Source: Heterodera schachtii | Lineage: Eukaryota; Nematoda; Chromadorea; Rhabditida; Heteroderidae | Length of the DNA stretch: 64,000 nt | Direction of reading: 5' to 3' | Assembly: GCA_023374025.1 (NCBI GenBank) | Contig: SIJG01000002.1 | Span: forward strand, 2,921,626 to 2,985,625 | Shown here: piece by piece, positions 48,508-62,447 of the stretch | How positions within the stretch are numbered: the first letter of the stretch is position 1 | How the letters are laid out: the number at the start of each line of letters is the position of its first letter | Notes under the pieces: model-generated | What the model was told of the DNA's origin: nothing | Databases searched by the model: none | What the model saw: the letters and a program-made list of their open reading frames with translations, nothing else | Translations under genes and position numbers: made by a program

Positions 48508-49032
48508 TTTCGCTTTTTCATTCAAAAGATGTTGTACTTCTGCTGCTGTGCTTATCTCATCAGCTATTTGAAGAACTTTTTCTTTTTATTTTCAAAAATA
48601 ATGCAACTAATAAAATGTTAATAATGTTTAATGCACAAACGGTGAATGAACGAACGAATGAATGAATGAATGACACAGGCGAAAAAATTGTAATTGTTGT
48701 TGGGAATTACTGTATCAATGGGCGGGATACGGTAATTTAAATGGTCCTTAAATTACGGTGGATTGATCGGTTGGTGAAAGTCAGCAGCGGACACAGACAT
48801 TTATTGAGAAGGAATGGTGGAAAACATCAATCAGCAGTCGCGGGAATGAGGCGAAATTCCCGAAAAATTTAAAAACAAACCCTCCGGCAAGAAAAGGATT
48901 TTTGGTGGGCACTTTTCAATGTGTAAAGGGAGGGCAACAAACAATTCACCGAATTTCAGTGAATTTTTTTGAAATTTAATTAAATTAATAAGTGGTTCAT
49001 GTCCTTGATTGTCCTTGGATTGTCTGTCCTTC
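48508..49032. repeat. Dispersed duplicate A, second copy
   Basis: Pair of 41580-42105, same orientation, offset about 6927 bp. It ends about 40 bp before the stop codon (minus strand) of the large coiled-coil gene. Confidence 0.85.
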
Positions 49033-49073
49033 CTTTCTTTCTTTTCCGTTGGCCATTTTCTCTCTCTCTCTCT

Positions 49074-52000
49074 CTAAGCCAAATTTTGCTGCTGCTTCTC
49101 ACTGATCGTCCGCTCAATTTGCACTTGGCTGTTCTTCAGCTGCGCTCGCACTTGCGCCAAATGTCCCAAAATTTGCTTTTGGCGTTCCGTGTCGCGTTTC
49201 AAATTCAGCGAACGATACTGGGAAGTCTGTGAATAAAATGGATCATTTAATTGAAATTTCCAGAGGGATTGGTAGTCGAAACACTCGGTAAAAGCCCCGT
49301 AATTCTTTCCCTAATTAATGTTGAACATGTAATGATTTTGATCAGTTTGATCAATTCCCCACCCGATCAGTTAGTAATGTTATAAAGTGCTTGATCATCC
49401 CCCGTTTGTTATGTCTTTTTACCCTGCAATTGAACGGCTTTGGCGTCTCCATTCTGCCGGCGTCGCCGCGGGCGGAGACGAGAGTCGCCGGCGACACCGG
49501 CACGTCCTCCGCCAAACTCTGCAGCGACTCCTGCAGCCGTCGCATGGTCGGCGAGCGGAGACTGCGCCGCAGCAGCGGCTCGCTGCTGTCGCCGGGGCAC
49601 GGCGCGGCACGACGGAAAGGTGACGGCGGTGCCAAAAAATGTTGCGGGTGTGCCACGGAAGCGCCACCATTGGCATGGCGCAATGGGCCGCCCAAAAATC
49701 GCTGAAAATGACATTTAAAATTGAAAAGTAATTTTGTGCACCGGTGGGGCGGGTGGAAAAGCGGCATATCCGTTGCTTAGGGTCGTCAAATTGTTGCTGA
49801 TGTCCTCGCGCGAGCCGAACGGACTGTCCAACGCGGCACGGAAGCGCAAAAGGCTCGCGGAGGAAGACGACGAATTGGCGGAAGAGCCGGGGGGCGAATA
49901 CTGCGACATCGCCTAGGGGGATAAAGCAATGATTTTGGTCATTTAACAACGAATGGAATCAATTTTCCATCCTCCCCCCCCCCAATTCATTGTTGAAAAC
50001 TGGAAGTTAAGGCTTCTCCAAATCAAAGTTAAGCTGATTAGCGCCCGGTTTTTCGCGAATGACTTTTCCATGACCCGGTGAGACTGAATTAATCCCGAGA
50101 ACTGAGAGCCTAAAGCCTGGGGAACGAATGGTCCCACATTTCCCGTGCGTGCCATCCCCAACAGTTCCTACTTTGCCTGTGCCATTCTCTCGTCTTCCAT
50201 TTTGTTGGTGGCATTTTGCCGTCGTCTCCTTCGGCCCGCCGTTCTCTTCGCTTCCATTCTCTTCACAATTTTCCTCCTCCTCCTCCCCCTCAAATTGTCG
50301 CTGTTGTTCCTGCTTCGTCTTCTGCTTCTCCTCCTCCTCCAATTCCGCCTTTGCCTTTTGTGTCATTGTCTCAATTTGGTGACGTCGGCGCACGGGCGGC
50401 GGCGGTGGCAACAGAAATTCAAAGGTTTGTGCCGAGTAAAGCGGCGAAGTGCCAACTCGCGCGTGGGGTTGGGAACGAAGCGGAGGGTACGGGAAAGGGA
50501 CGGGCGGCTGTGCCGTTGGTTTTGGCGCTGTCCGTCGGTGCCGTCGTCGGCGAATTGGGCGAGTGCGGCGACGACGGATTGTGCGGGGTGCCGCTGTTGT
50601 TGTTAAGCCGCTGATTATGCTGCTGCTGATCGCTTTGCTTTTGCTTGTTGCTGCTTGTGCTGGAGGTGCGGTGGCGCAGAGTGACCTGCTCGAACTGAAA
50701 AAGAAGTGACCGGCGAATGAATGAAAGGGAAAAGCGACGCATTTTATTATTGACACGGAAGGGGGGGGGGATAAAGCAGCTAACGGCACAAATCAGAAAA
50801 AACAATTGGGAAGGGAGAGGGAGAAGGGATTGATCACTGAGAGAGGGTGCGATTGATCATTTGGAAAGTCCGGGACGGGGAGGGAGGCGGACAAATGAGC
50901 ACAGACCGGAAAATGACGGGATTTGTGGGATAAAATATCGAATGTTAAGAAGCGACACATTTCAGATAAATGGCACAAAATGCGAAGGAATCGCGGGGGC
51001 TGAAAAAAATTGGACGGATTTGAATATTTTCAAAATTTGTGGGCATAATTTATTTTATTGCCAAAAAAAGTCAAAGAATGAACAACAAAAAGCGCTTAAA
51101 AATATACAAAAATAAATAATTATTGTTTTAATATTAGCAAATAAACGCAACAAAATGATGCGCAAACGGACAGCCGAAAGGTAATTACGAGGGTAATTAA
51201 GAGGGGTAATTAAGGTGATCGCATCCGCAGAATATTAGACAAACAGTCGCGCAGCAATTGTTGTGTTTGTGCTGCTGCGTTACACCCTTTGACTTATGAA
51301 GGAAAGGCCATTAGCAAAAAGAAAATAACACAAATAACAGGATTAATTACATAATTATCCCTCGCGGATTAACCGACATTTTATTTGCTTTATTATATTT
51401 TATTATAAAGAGCAAAAAAGGAGAATAATTTTTTAGAAGCGTAAATAAATTATAATAAACAAATAAAATAATAAAATAATTAACTAATTACTCGAACATT
51501 TGAAAGTGCCCTTATAATTAAATGATAAAATAAACATTATTGTAAAATGTAAAATATATTTAAAAAATAAGAAAGATTGATTAAATAAATTGATTGATGG
51601 AAAAGACGTGGAAATGAAAGCGCGCATAAATTAATTATAAATTAATGAATGATTAATTTTATTGAATCAGAAAAGGAAAAATATTAAAAAACATAGCAGA
51701 AAATAGAAGATTTTTCGAATTGATGTCATTTTAAATTAATTAATTTCCTTCAATCAATTTCATAAATTATCATCAAATCTCTTTCTCTCTCTTTCTTTAA
51801 TTTTTGGTTTCGTTTTTCTCCGTTTTTCTCTCCCCCCGAAATTTCTTTCATTTTTCTTATCTTTTGCTTCCAATTTACCATTTGTTATTTGACGATTTCT
51901 GCTGTGATTTCCTCCGACTTTGGTCCATGGAAATAAATGCGCTTTTTTTTGCCCAATTTAATGCGTTTCCCCCCCCCCCCCCCGGGCCCCCCCCCCCTCC

Positions 52001-55000
52001 CTTTTGCCCACCACCAATTGATTATGGAAAAGCCGCTTATTACAATATTTGCTGATGTTTTGATTGGCTTTGATTGGGAATGGGCCAAAAATGCACAAAA
52101 AAAAAGTCAAAAATAAATGAAAATTGGGGCAAATGGGGGGGAATGAATGGGCGAAGAATGCCAAGTGGATTAAAAGGCGAAAACTCAGAGAAAAACAAAA
52201 CCGATCAGGGTACCAAAGCAAGTTATCTTGGATTTATTATACTGTATGCCCTCAAATACAGCCCCCCCCCCGCCTAAATTATAGCCTTCCCCCTTTTGAG
52301 GGGGATTGAAAATAAAGCCCTCGGGGCTCAATTTTAGGAAATACGGTAATTAATTATTTATTTTTAAATTAAAAATGTCCCTACAGATCAAATTGAAGTG
52401 ATTGTTGTTGGACTAAGCCAATCGACACTTTCCTCCCGCCGCGAATTGTTTTGTCCACCAAATTTTGATGCAAATCGCGCCAAAAATACGCGACGGATAA
52501 ATGAGAGAAACAGCAGAAAAATGCAAATCACAACAAGCGAAAACTCGATGAGAAAGAATAGAGCAATTTTAGGAATTAGTAAAAGCAAAAGAAAACGAAA
52601 CGCCAAAGAGAAAATAAATTTTGCGGAAAATGCCAAAAGATTTATACAAAAGGCAACGGATTAATTAGTGGGAATAATTAACGGTATTAAAACAAAGCTA
52701 ATCAAACAAAAATTTCAAAAACTCTCATGCGAAAAACCAAAAATAAATTTGTCCATCGGCCGATTTTGCTATTTTCACCCGCCATAATTTTTAGCCGAAT
52801 CAAATCAACAAAATTTGATGCTAATGAACAAAAGTTATGCCAAAGAGCACTTCCATCCAAATTTTTCGGAATCGATCCCATTTTCAGCCCCTTGACTTGT
52901 TCCATTGCTTATCCGATCAGCAGGGATGTTGTGGGTTGAGAGGTAAACCCATAACGGTATCGAGTCGTTAAAAAGTACGGTCGAATGTCGGATAAAAATA
53001 ACCCTGGAGTTCTGCTGATCAGTGATCAAAATGCTCAGTGATCACCCTTGGCTTGGCTTTCCTCTTCCCTGATCACTCTGCTTGTGCTGTCTGTCACTTA
53101 CCAATCCGACTGTCCTCAACACTTTTGGCGTTGCTCCGCCATTTGGCGGCGTCGTTGGCGTTTTGCCCATCGATTCCCTCCGTCGGAGCATCGCAGCCGC
53201 TCCATTTCTGACCGCGTTTTGCACCTTTTGCCGGAAGCTCTTTTTGTCCGGCGTCGACTTCTCCGACCCGCTGCTACCGTACGGCGCCCCACCGGCGGAA
53301 GAGGCGATGTTCGGACTGATTATTGTAGCATTACCGTAATTGTTCTGTTGGTATTGTGGCGAAGAAACTGAAGCTGTTGCTGCTGTTACGATGGCATTTT
53401 GCCGTTCTTTGTCCGCCGTTTTTGGCGTCCTTTTTGACGGTAGCGCCACTGAATTCGAAATTTTATTTAATTTTTTTTTTCAAATTATTTAAATATTTAT
53501 AAAATATTTCATGTATTTTTGTGTGTCTTTAAATTTGCACCATTTTTCTGCTGATGGTTTTCCGTCGACGAAAAAATTAGGGCACCCGGCGATGGCATTT
53601 TCGACTGTTGCGCAACGAATGGCGGAGAGAAATCGGTCGGCATTGTGCCTGCAAATGGCATTTTAATTGCTTAATTAGTGTTAATTGAGTGCTACCCACG
53701 CGAATGCTTCACATTCCAACTGCTCGCCCTGCTGAATCCCGCGGGCGGCGTTGCTTTGCCGCCCGCCACTTTTGCCGCTTCTTTTGTCGATTTTGGCGTC
53801 GCTTTTCCCGTCGACGGACTTAAACTGCCGCAGCTTTCGTTGGCCAAACGCTTCTGTCGGTCGAATTCGCGCAGCTGAAAAATTAAAAAAAACAAATCAA
53901 TGAATCGTTCAGTCAACCCTTTGATCAGATCAATATAATATGGACATTAATTTTTTTTCTTACCCCCCCCCCCCTCTCTCGTCTCTCTCTTTTGTCTATC
54001 TCTCTCTCTCTTTCTCTTCTCTCTCTCTCCTCTCTATCTCTCTCTCCCCTCCTCTCCCCCACTCTCTCTCTTTCTTCTCTCTCTCGCTCTCTCTCTCTCT
54101 CACACAGTCTTTCCAAAATTCGGCTGATCACACACCCATCATATCATTTTCATTTTTCTGTCCATTTGATCATTCATTTCCAACTTTTCTCTCAATTGTC
54201 TGTTGTCCTTTTTTTCTACCATTTGTCACTTTGTCCACCTGTCTGATCACGTCGTTCAGCACCGCTTCTTCTTGCGGCTCGCATTTGAGCACTTCTCTCG
54301 CCGTTTTCATGTCCGCTTGTCCGTCTCCGTCCAACAAAATGTGCCGGAACAGTTTGGCACGTCGCAAAAGTTCGGCTTCGCGTTGGGCCTCAAATTTGGC
54401 CAATTACAAAAGCCGCGTCATTGCTGAAATAATTTTACCCTTTGCAGACAGGCCAAGGTCGACCGCTCAGTTTGATCACGAGCCTTGAAAAGTTAGGGGA
54501 AGTGATTGGGCGATCAATCGCATGGCAAAAACTATGGGATGGCACAGTGATGCCCCCCCCTCCACAACCAAAAGTGCCGTTCTCGAGTGAATCTCATTTG
54601 CTCGCGACTGACTGGGCCCATTCCTCATTAATTACCCCTCTAATTAGCCCCCCCCCCACTTCGATTCTGTCCATTCTGCGTCTCTCTTCCGCCTCGCGTT
54701 CCGCTTCCTCCCGTGCAACGCGTTCTCTCTCCTCCCTCTCGCGCATTCTCTCCTCTTCAAGCGCTCTCTGCGCTTCGCGTTCAGCAGACATTTTCCGTTC
54801 CGCCACTTGGCGTGCCAATTCCTCTTCCCAAGTGCCGGAGGCGTCCATGGACAGAGAACGCCGGGCGGACCGAACGCCAAAATTTGCCTGAAGGGAAAAG
54901 CGGGCAAAAAATAAATAAATTCAAAAAATTTAATTAAAAAAAATTAAAATAATTGAATTTCAAAAGCAAATGAATCCCATTAATTTAATGTAATTTAGAA

Positions 55001-56906
55001 AAGTCCCAGGAAATGCTAAAAAGAAATGCATCGCTTTTTTGTGGATTCATTCGCACTCTTCGACAGATATCAGTCAAAGATATCCGCGAATTTTTACAGC
55101 AAAAAATTGCGGCATATTTTCTCCATAAATTCACTTTAAAACGTGTCACATTTTTCTGCTGGAAATAGAATTATTGTTTTGTTTTTCATTGGGTATAATT
55201 TAACTAAAATTATATTTTTAGATTAGAAAGAATTTCAAATTTATTTTTGTAAATTTCATTTCAAATTAGCCATAGCATAATTATGTTAAACAACGAATGA
55301 TACAAATTTAATGAATTTTGGCGACTAAAACCTCGGTGCCCAAACTGATACCCCGAGACTCTCGACCTCCCTCCCCCCCGCCCCTTTTTTACATTTGGTG
55401 ATGCCATTTTGTTGCGATTGTTCTTCCCCGGCGGCGATTGTGAGCACATCAAAGCCGAGTCGGCGCCGTTGGCGTTATGCTGTTGATGTTGTTCAACAAT
55501 GTCCACATGGCATACTGTATGGTGCACAATTATGTTACAGTAACAGCGTCGCCATTATTCAGTCTGATACGGTACTACCGTTCTGCTGGTGCAGCTGCTG
55601 AGTTTGCTCAGCCGGCGAATTGTTGCCGCCCGCTTCCTCCACGGAGGACGGACATGAGACGGGCGGAGTTGGCATCAGCGGATGGTGGTGTGCCATGCCC
55701 ATGGGGAACTTTTGCTTAATTCGAAAACAAAAATTAATTTCAATTTAAAATTGGCGAAGAAAAAATGGATAAAAGAGAGAAATTCAAAACTGAGTGCCTC
55801 TCTGATTTCATTAATAAAGTGATTTTTTGAGTTTAATGGATCATAATGAGCATTAATTATATTTGAAAAGCCCCTTCAAAGATCGTAATTTTATTCAAAT
55901 ATCTTTTGTAATCCCTTTTATTATGTTCGTTTTATTCGCCTGTTGGTGCGCGGCGAGAATGAACGCGGCGGTGTCAATGGCCTGAGGCGGTGGCGCAAAT
56001 TGGGGAAACATTGGCATGGCGCCGGCAATGAATTGGCGTTGGCATTGCGCCTAATGGGTTAATTAATAGGCCATTATGACTAATTCTCTTTTGCCTGATA
56101 TTCTCCAAAAAGGATGGGCTGCACTGCAGCGGGTGACGGAGTCGTGAAAAAGTGCAAAGGTGCCGAAGGCGCTTGAAGGGGAAAAGCGGACGGAGTGCCG
56201 TAAAGCATTGCCGGAGGGATGGACGCCGGAGGATGGACGACGAAGGGAGACGGCGGATGATCAATGGGGGGAGGAGGCTTAAATGGGGGAGGGAAGGGAT
56301 CAATAGGGGCAATGGAGCAAGCTGAAACAAGAGGGCGGGGAAGGTAGAGGGGAACGGTTATTCCTGACACTCATTAGTTGATTAATTACCCATTCATTAA
56401 CTAATTAATTACCTCAACGCCCATCGGCTGAATGTTCGTCTGCTCATTATTCAGTTGCATTTGGTGGTAGTGAGATGACTAATTGTAAGTATATTTATAA
56501 ATAATTAATTTTCAATGCTTTTCCTTTTTTATTCATTCGTTTTTTACATTCGTCGCCATTCCGTCGCTTTTTTCGCTGTAATTTTCCCCCGGCCTTTGCG
56601 CATTCTCCGACGCGTCTTTTGGCGTTGCCCACGCGCGGCGTCTCCCCGGCGTGTGCTTTTGGCCAAATTTGGCAAACCATCCGCCGGTCTGTTCATTTTC
56701 CACTGAATTTGATTAAATCAATAGTGAATGGCGATGAAGCCGGATGGATCGTTAGTCGTGCTAATTACTGTTAATTGCCCCCCTCCCCCGCTGTGCCCAC
56801 CTCTTTCCCTCTCCCATTGCTCCTTTTTGCGCTTTGTCAGCGACCCGTCCCGCGAATGCATTCCGTTCTCTCCCGGCAATTTGTGTGGTGACCTAATGGA
56901 CACCAT
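49074..56906 (-). CDS. Large low-complexity/coiled-coil protein, unknown family
   Basis: Minus strand. The likely start ATG is at 56906 (MVSIRSPHKLPGENG), and many exons follow: 56906-56801 (ends KRKKEQWERER), 56702-56548 (TGGWFAKFGQKHTP), 56478-56413, ~56321-56090 (Pro-rich), ~56050-55941, ~55715-55580 (Pro/His/Gln), ~55510-55390, ~54885-54660 (EREERERVAREEAEREAEERRR coil), ~54470-54245 (KLFRHILLDGDGQADMK), 53874-53696 (REFDRQKRLANESC), 53648-53541, 53448-53102 (Ser/Ala-rich), 50694-~50440, 50369-50172 (ELEEEEKQKTKQEQQ), 49912-49742, 49701-49423 and 49226-49074 (ERQKQILGHLAQVRAQLKNSQV, stop). Most boundaries have GT-AG. Some phases in the middle (53.6, 56.3 and 50.4 kb) are unresolved, and two genes cannot be excluded across the 2.4-kb gap at 50.7-53.1 kb. 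The EQWERE and TWEEELARQVAERK motifs recall centrosomal coiled-coil proteins such as CCDC66, but only weakly. Confidence 0.55.
50695..53101. other. Long intron or intergenic gap, AT-rich
   Basis: Between the exons ending at 53102 (strong donor GTAAGT on the minus strand) and beginning at 50694. No further exon is supported. It contains a C/G homopolymer block at 51970-51997 and poly-C near 52262. Joining the flanking exons keeps phase 0, which supports a single large intron. Confidence 0.4.
53975..54104. repeat. (CT)n microsatellite in an intron
   Basis: Pyrimidine dinucleotide repeat with interruptions, between exons of the large minus-strand gene. Confidence 0.85.
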
Positions 56907-59900
56907 TTTCTGTTGATTTTTTATTTTTTGATCTGAAAGTGACTTTTTTAAATAAAATATTTAATGTAAATGAATAAAAAATGTAAAAAAATATGTAAGA
57001 ATAATAAAAAAAAGTAAAAATATGTAAGAATAATAAAAAAAAATATAAAGAGCAAAGAAAGTTCTCCAAATAGTATTCTGATCATATTTCTCTTCGACTG
57101 ATCGATCCGCGCCCCTAACTGATCGGACGGTGGATAAAGCGTACCCATTCGTCCGACCAAACGCATTGGCCAACGTCGGACCCTTTTCACGTGAAATTTG
57201 ATCAAGTCACCAAGCCAAGCGATGCGGAGGGATTTATGGCAGTGAGTGATTTGTGTGCTTTCGCTGATCAGTGCTCTCACAGCACGTAATAATCGGTGGT
57301 AGCTTGATTGATCAAGCCCATACTGTACATGAGCAATAATCACTGCTGCTGAGTTTTTTGATACTTTTTTTTCCTTTTTTATAATGGACGGGGCAAAAAG
57401 AAATTAAATTAGTAAAATAATTAACTAATTAGGCGTCGTGCAAATGTTTTATGATGGGTTAAACGGTCGAAGATCCGCTTCTTCTTCCCCTTCCCGAAAT
57501 GGTTATTCCGCTGAGTAACATCAATGGATAATGGCATCCGCAATCTGATCGTCCAGCAGGACCACCTCCCGCTGATCACATCTGATCAGGCTTAATCCAA
57601 AGTGATCAGCGCCAAACTCGGAGTGACTTTGACGATTGACGTGCGCGTCCCTTTGGGCGGGGCCGCGAAGAGAAAAGGAGAGAAAGCGGAAGGGAAAAGA
57701 AGAGAGACGAACAGAAAAGAGAAGGGGGAGAGAAGAAGCCGATTAAAAGAGAAACGGGAAAAGAAAAGAGGAAGAGGGAAAGAGAGTATGGAAAAAGAGG
57801 AGCGAAAGGAGGAGAAGGGGCGAAGGAGAGTTGAATGAAAGAGAGTGAGAATTAAAAGGAAAGGGGAGGGGGAAGAGAGGGGAGAAGAAAGGGGGAAAAG
57901 AATGGGAAATATAGAAGAAAATAACAAAAAAGATAAATTAGAGCTAATTTGGAAGAGGATCAAGGGGGAGAAAAGAGAACAATGAGAATGAGAGAGAGAG
58001 GGGAAAAGAGTGGGGGAGGGGGAGAGAGGGGAAGAGAAAAAGAAAGTGTTGGAGAGGTAAATTTGGTTGAGAGAGGGAGGAGAGATGGGAAGAGAAAAAG
58101 AGAGGGTTGGAGGGCGTAATTGGCTGAGAGAGAGGGGAAATCGTCGTTTGTCCGTCCGTCCGTCGGGGGATTCGTCCTTTTGTGCACAAAAGTCGAAAAG
58201 TGCTCATCAACAACCCTTTTTTTATTGGGGGGATGGGACATTTCCCAACAAAAAAGCACACCGATTTGGACGTGCCCTTGGGAAATGTTTTTTGGACAAA
58301 AAAAGACGGAAAAATGCCTCGGGCAAATATTTCCTGAAAACTTGAACAAAATCTGAGAAAAGTATGTGCGAACAATAGAAAAAGCTCAAAAAATGGATAA
58401 ATGATTCAGTAGAATTAAATATTTATCCATGGAAATAAAAAAATAATTAAAAATATCCCAAAAATTGATTTGGTGTTGCGTTTAACAATCGGAAATTGGC
58501 AAATTGATTGGTACTCGACCATTTTTAATTAATTGGAAGAGAAATGCGCATAAATTAAAAGGGGACGCGGGCGAGGGGGGGGGGGGGTAATTAAGGAATT
58601 AATTGCTGACGAATTTTTTAAATTAATTATTATTAATAATAATAATAACATCAATCAGTAAAGCAATAATGTAATACAAAAATAGATGCAAAAAAAGTGG
58701 CAAATTTCACTTTTCTATGGTTAAAGCGTATTCGTATGCTTCTGCTGACATTTTCGTGGAAATCGCAGTCCAAATCAGAAGACGATGGCAAAACTCAAAA
58801 AGGCAACATAGGTTTTAAATTTGAGAGGAATTTGTTAACAGAGTTTGGCAAAAAACAACCAATTTTTGCGTATTTTTGAATAAGTTTTTTGAAAAACAAC
58901 AAGACATTGCCAATTTTTATGACTTTTTAATCTAATTTTAAATATATTGAAATAAAATATCAATCCCTGCAAAAAGTTCAAAAACCCGGCAAAAACTCGG
59001 CAAGGACCCCATCCCCATATCCTGCAAAAATACGATTTGGTCTCCCGATCAATTTTGAATTTCATTTGTTGGCCATTTGACTTGGACATTAAAACTGATG
59101 AAAGCTGAGTTTTGGAAGAGTCTCCTTATTTTGTTTAGTAAAACGAATGCTTTTTTTTTTCTTAAATTGGCTTAGAAAGCTTTTATATAAAAAATGGAAA
59201 TTGTTCAGAGGATAAGCGAAAAATGAATGGGTTAATCGATTTTATTGTGTTCCGCCGTCGTCGGATGCGCCGGAGGAGCACCGAACCGACGCCGCGACGG
59301 TCGCAGCGACGGCGGTGGGGGAAAATGCACAACGGCGCGGGGGGTAAAGGGATAAGACGGGGGATGGGATGGGATGGGAGGAGCAGAAGGGGGATAAATG
59401 GGGGGAGGAGGACGAGGGGCAAATGGGGGATGAAAAGCGGGGGGCAAGGGGTGATAAGTTGGAAAGTAAATGGGGGGGGGGGAGGGGACAGATTGGTGGG
59501 ATAAATGGGGGGGGGCTGATAGGGAGGGGGGTCACCTGCTGTGGTGGTAGCGTTGGTTCACAAATGAATTTACATTTGGATTTCTGGCTTGGGGAGGGGG
59601 TGGACATGGACGAGGTCGTGCGGCGGATGGGTGGGTGGACAGTGAGTGAGTGGGTGAATGACTAAATGACTGTTGGCATGGGTTGGGAGTGTCTCCCCCC
59701 CCCCCGCCCCGTCTCCGCTGTGCCCATTTCCCATTTTTCAAATTAAAACAGCTCCTTAAATGCAAATGAGCAATTTGGGCATCTTTTCGGGGCGGGGGGG
59801 GGGGGGTTTAAGGCTTATTGATCAGCTGCTTTTTGGCAAATCCCGGGGATTCCTATGAAATTAAAGTGATCCGTTCCTTCACCTTCATGGTTTTTTTCAT

Positions 59901-62114
59901 TTTGATTCCCCCATTAAATGTTTTAAGCTTTTCCCTGACGGATTTTATGGCTTTTCATACGTCAAAATAAAACATTTCTTCTTTCTCTCTCAGCTCAATT
60001 TCGTTTTCGTTTGTTCATTCATTCGTCCCTTTTCTTCTTCACTTTCACAAACCATTAAAATTCCATTGGAAAAAAAGAGCAAAAATTGCGGACAAATGAA
60101 AGAAAGAAACAATTTTATAATATTTAGGGAAAGCGGCGAATGCTTTCTTTGGCTTTTCCCCCTTTTTGTACGGAACACAAAAAGTATTTACATAATGGGC
60201 AATTTTTAGATTCAAAATCTCACCACAAAAGTGCTAAAAACGAAAATAGATTTATTTATTTTTTGTTGCGCCGCCGCCCCTATCGAATTTTGCAGCATCC
60301 GCCGAATGAATTGCATTGAATTGAATTGGGTGGACAGCGGGTAAAATGAGCGGGGAGTAATGACGAATCAGCGCGAGAATTGATGAGACGAATTGTCGGG
60401 GAGGGGGGGGGGGGGGAGGGAATGGTCAGCGGAGGCAAAACAAATCGTCGACGCTTTGTTTTGTCGATTGATCCGCTGAGCTTTTCCTAAATGATCTAAA
60501 GCTTCTTCTCCTAGAGGAGGCGGGATCATTAGCAGTTGAGAAGAAGCAGAGAACAACGGCAGATTGGACAAGGGTTAATAATTGGATAAATGTCAAAAAT
60601 GAAAAGTGAAAACAAAAATAAAATGTGCAAAATGATCTTTTGCGATTTGTGCGACTGCGCTGACCGACAAAACAAAGAAGCTTTTGTTATGAGCATACAA
60701 ATGTAATATGATGGTGTTATGTTTGGTGTCGATTTGTGAGTGAGTGTATTTATATGCTCAACAACACGGGAAGAGGGGGCGGGGGAGGGGGGGAAATGGG
60801 AGAGGGGAGCGGAAAGGGGGAAGGGGAGGGGAGAGGGAGAGGAGGGTAGGGGGGAGAGAGAGAGGGGAGGGAGAGGGGAAGAAAGGGAGAGAATGGGGGA
60901 CAAAAGGAACAGAAGGGAGGGGGGGGGGGTGGGGAGAAAGGGGGACCGAGAGGAAGGGGGCATGGATACTCTCGAGGTTACCCTCATTTCCAATCACCCA
61001 CTTTTCTTTCCTCTCCTCTCTCGCTTCAATATTTAGCTCATTCTCGCGTCCCCGTGCTGCTGATTCCCCCCCCCCCCCCCCCTCCCCTCTTCATCCCCGC
61101 GTGTGTGGGAGTAATGAAAAGGGGTTGGGTGGGTGGAGGTCATCCATCCCCCGTGTCCCGTCCGCCGCCATCAATACCAAATCGGACGGCTGACGGGGGT
61201 CCTTCGCTTCCTTTCCGTTGCCCCCCCCCCGCCCCCCGCGCGGTCCGATGCCAATGCCCCCTCAGCAGAAGCAGCGGAGGAAGCGAACGGACGACGCACA
61301 AAACAAAAATTAACGGGGAAAAGACGGACGGACGGACAGCACAAACTCTGCGCATCAATTTAAGTTACAAATAGTGAAATTTGAAAGGTCGCGTCAATTG
61401 AAAGAAGAGCGAAGTTCAGTCAGCAAAAGGGGAGAAAGGGGGAAAAAGTGAGAAAAATGAATGGAGAAATGGGAAGGGGGAGAGAATGTCACTGTTGGAG
61501 GGAAGAGGGATAAAAAGGAGGGAAAAGAATGGGCAAAGTTATTTTTTGGGGAGAAAAAGGGGAAAATGGGGGGACAAACTGAACTCAATCAGTGATTGCG
61601 ATCAGTTGTGAGTGTGTCGCCCGCTGATCAGTCGGTGTTTGTTGTGTCACAGCAGCGACACAATTGCCGACAAAGGGAGGACAAATAATTATCAACAGAA
61701 AACAAATTGGATGGAGGGAATAAATTGAAAAATTCACCGAACGATTCGATTTGCTTTGAGCTGCTCTGCCCCCCCCCCCCCTCGTTTCTGTCATTTGTTT
61801 TCGCCTCGCCCCGCTAATTGCCGTTAATTACCCTTTAAGCAATTAATTAATTAATTAATCATCAAATTTTCCACACATTTCCCTCCCTTTGCCTTTGCAA
61901 TTTCTGTCCCATTGTTTTGTTGGCTTTTTGCTTGTTCTGTGTCTCTGTTCAGAAAGTGTGTTCAATTGGACGAACGAAATAAACTTTTTCGGGGTCGGCT
62001 TCAGTGGCCTTTCTTTTTTTCTTTTTTTCCCCTTTTTTAATTATTTTTGCTTCAATTTGCTGCTTTTCCTTTTGCGGCTTATTAATTGAAAAAAACAAAG
62101 GAAGGCCCCCTAAA
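56907..62114. other. Purine/pyrimidine-biased non-coding DNA
   Basis: No convincing exon. It contains GA-rich blocks (57660-58130 and 60770-60960), G-rich sequence (59340-59520), C tracts (59692-59707 and 61070-61084), AT-rich stretches and many TGATCA-type palindromes around 57080-57610. The open frames here are homopolymer-like Glu/Arg/Gly or Ser/Pro/Leu. The promoter of the large minus-strand gene should lie just above 56906. Confidence 0.45.
60061..60182. repeat. Dispersed repeat (pair with 42118-42236)
   Basis: Same orientation as the copy at 42118-42236, with small indels. It lies in non-coding DNA. Confidence 0.8.
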
Positions 62115-62447
62115 ATGGGTAAAAGAAGTGATCAATCGTTCAAAAAACCGCTGCCCGCCCATTTGAACGATGCGCCGCGCGAAGCGATGACAAATCGAAT
62201 GGACAGGCGAAAAGCGAAGGGATGGGTGGACAAAGAGTGAGTGATCAGTCGGACGGGACGGGGAAGAGGCAATAGTGATCGGATGGGGGAAGGGGGGGGG
62301 GGGGGGGATCGGCTGTTGAGCGCCGCTTTACTCGGTTTTGTCGCTGTCGGTCGGCTCCCACCACCACTAAACCCGTCGTTGGCCAGCACAGACCGACGGG
62401 GGGAGGGCAAAGCTAAGAAAGCACCGAACCGGTTCAGCAACAGCTGA
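62115..62447 (+). CDS. Small basic protein, unknown function
   Basis: A two-exon model, 62115-62236 and 62387-62447, gives ~60 aa: MGKRSDQSFKKPLPAHLN, then DAPREAMTNRMDRRKAKGWVDK and a basic tail ending KKAPNRFSNS. Exon 1 ends with the strong donor GA|GTGAGT and exon 2 follows ggccag. The product is Lys/Arg-rich and hydrophilic, with no signal peptide or membrane segment. Without splicing, exon 1 stops four bases later after Lys-Glu. The family is not recognised, and its small size keeps confidence moderate. Confidence 0.45.

Noticed and set aside
57592..58375. Frames rich in Glu/Lys/Arg or Ser/Leu/Pro
   Set aside because: Simple consequence of GA-rich DNA, with no exon-like boundaries.
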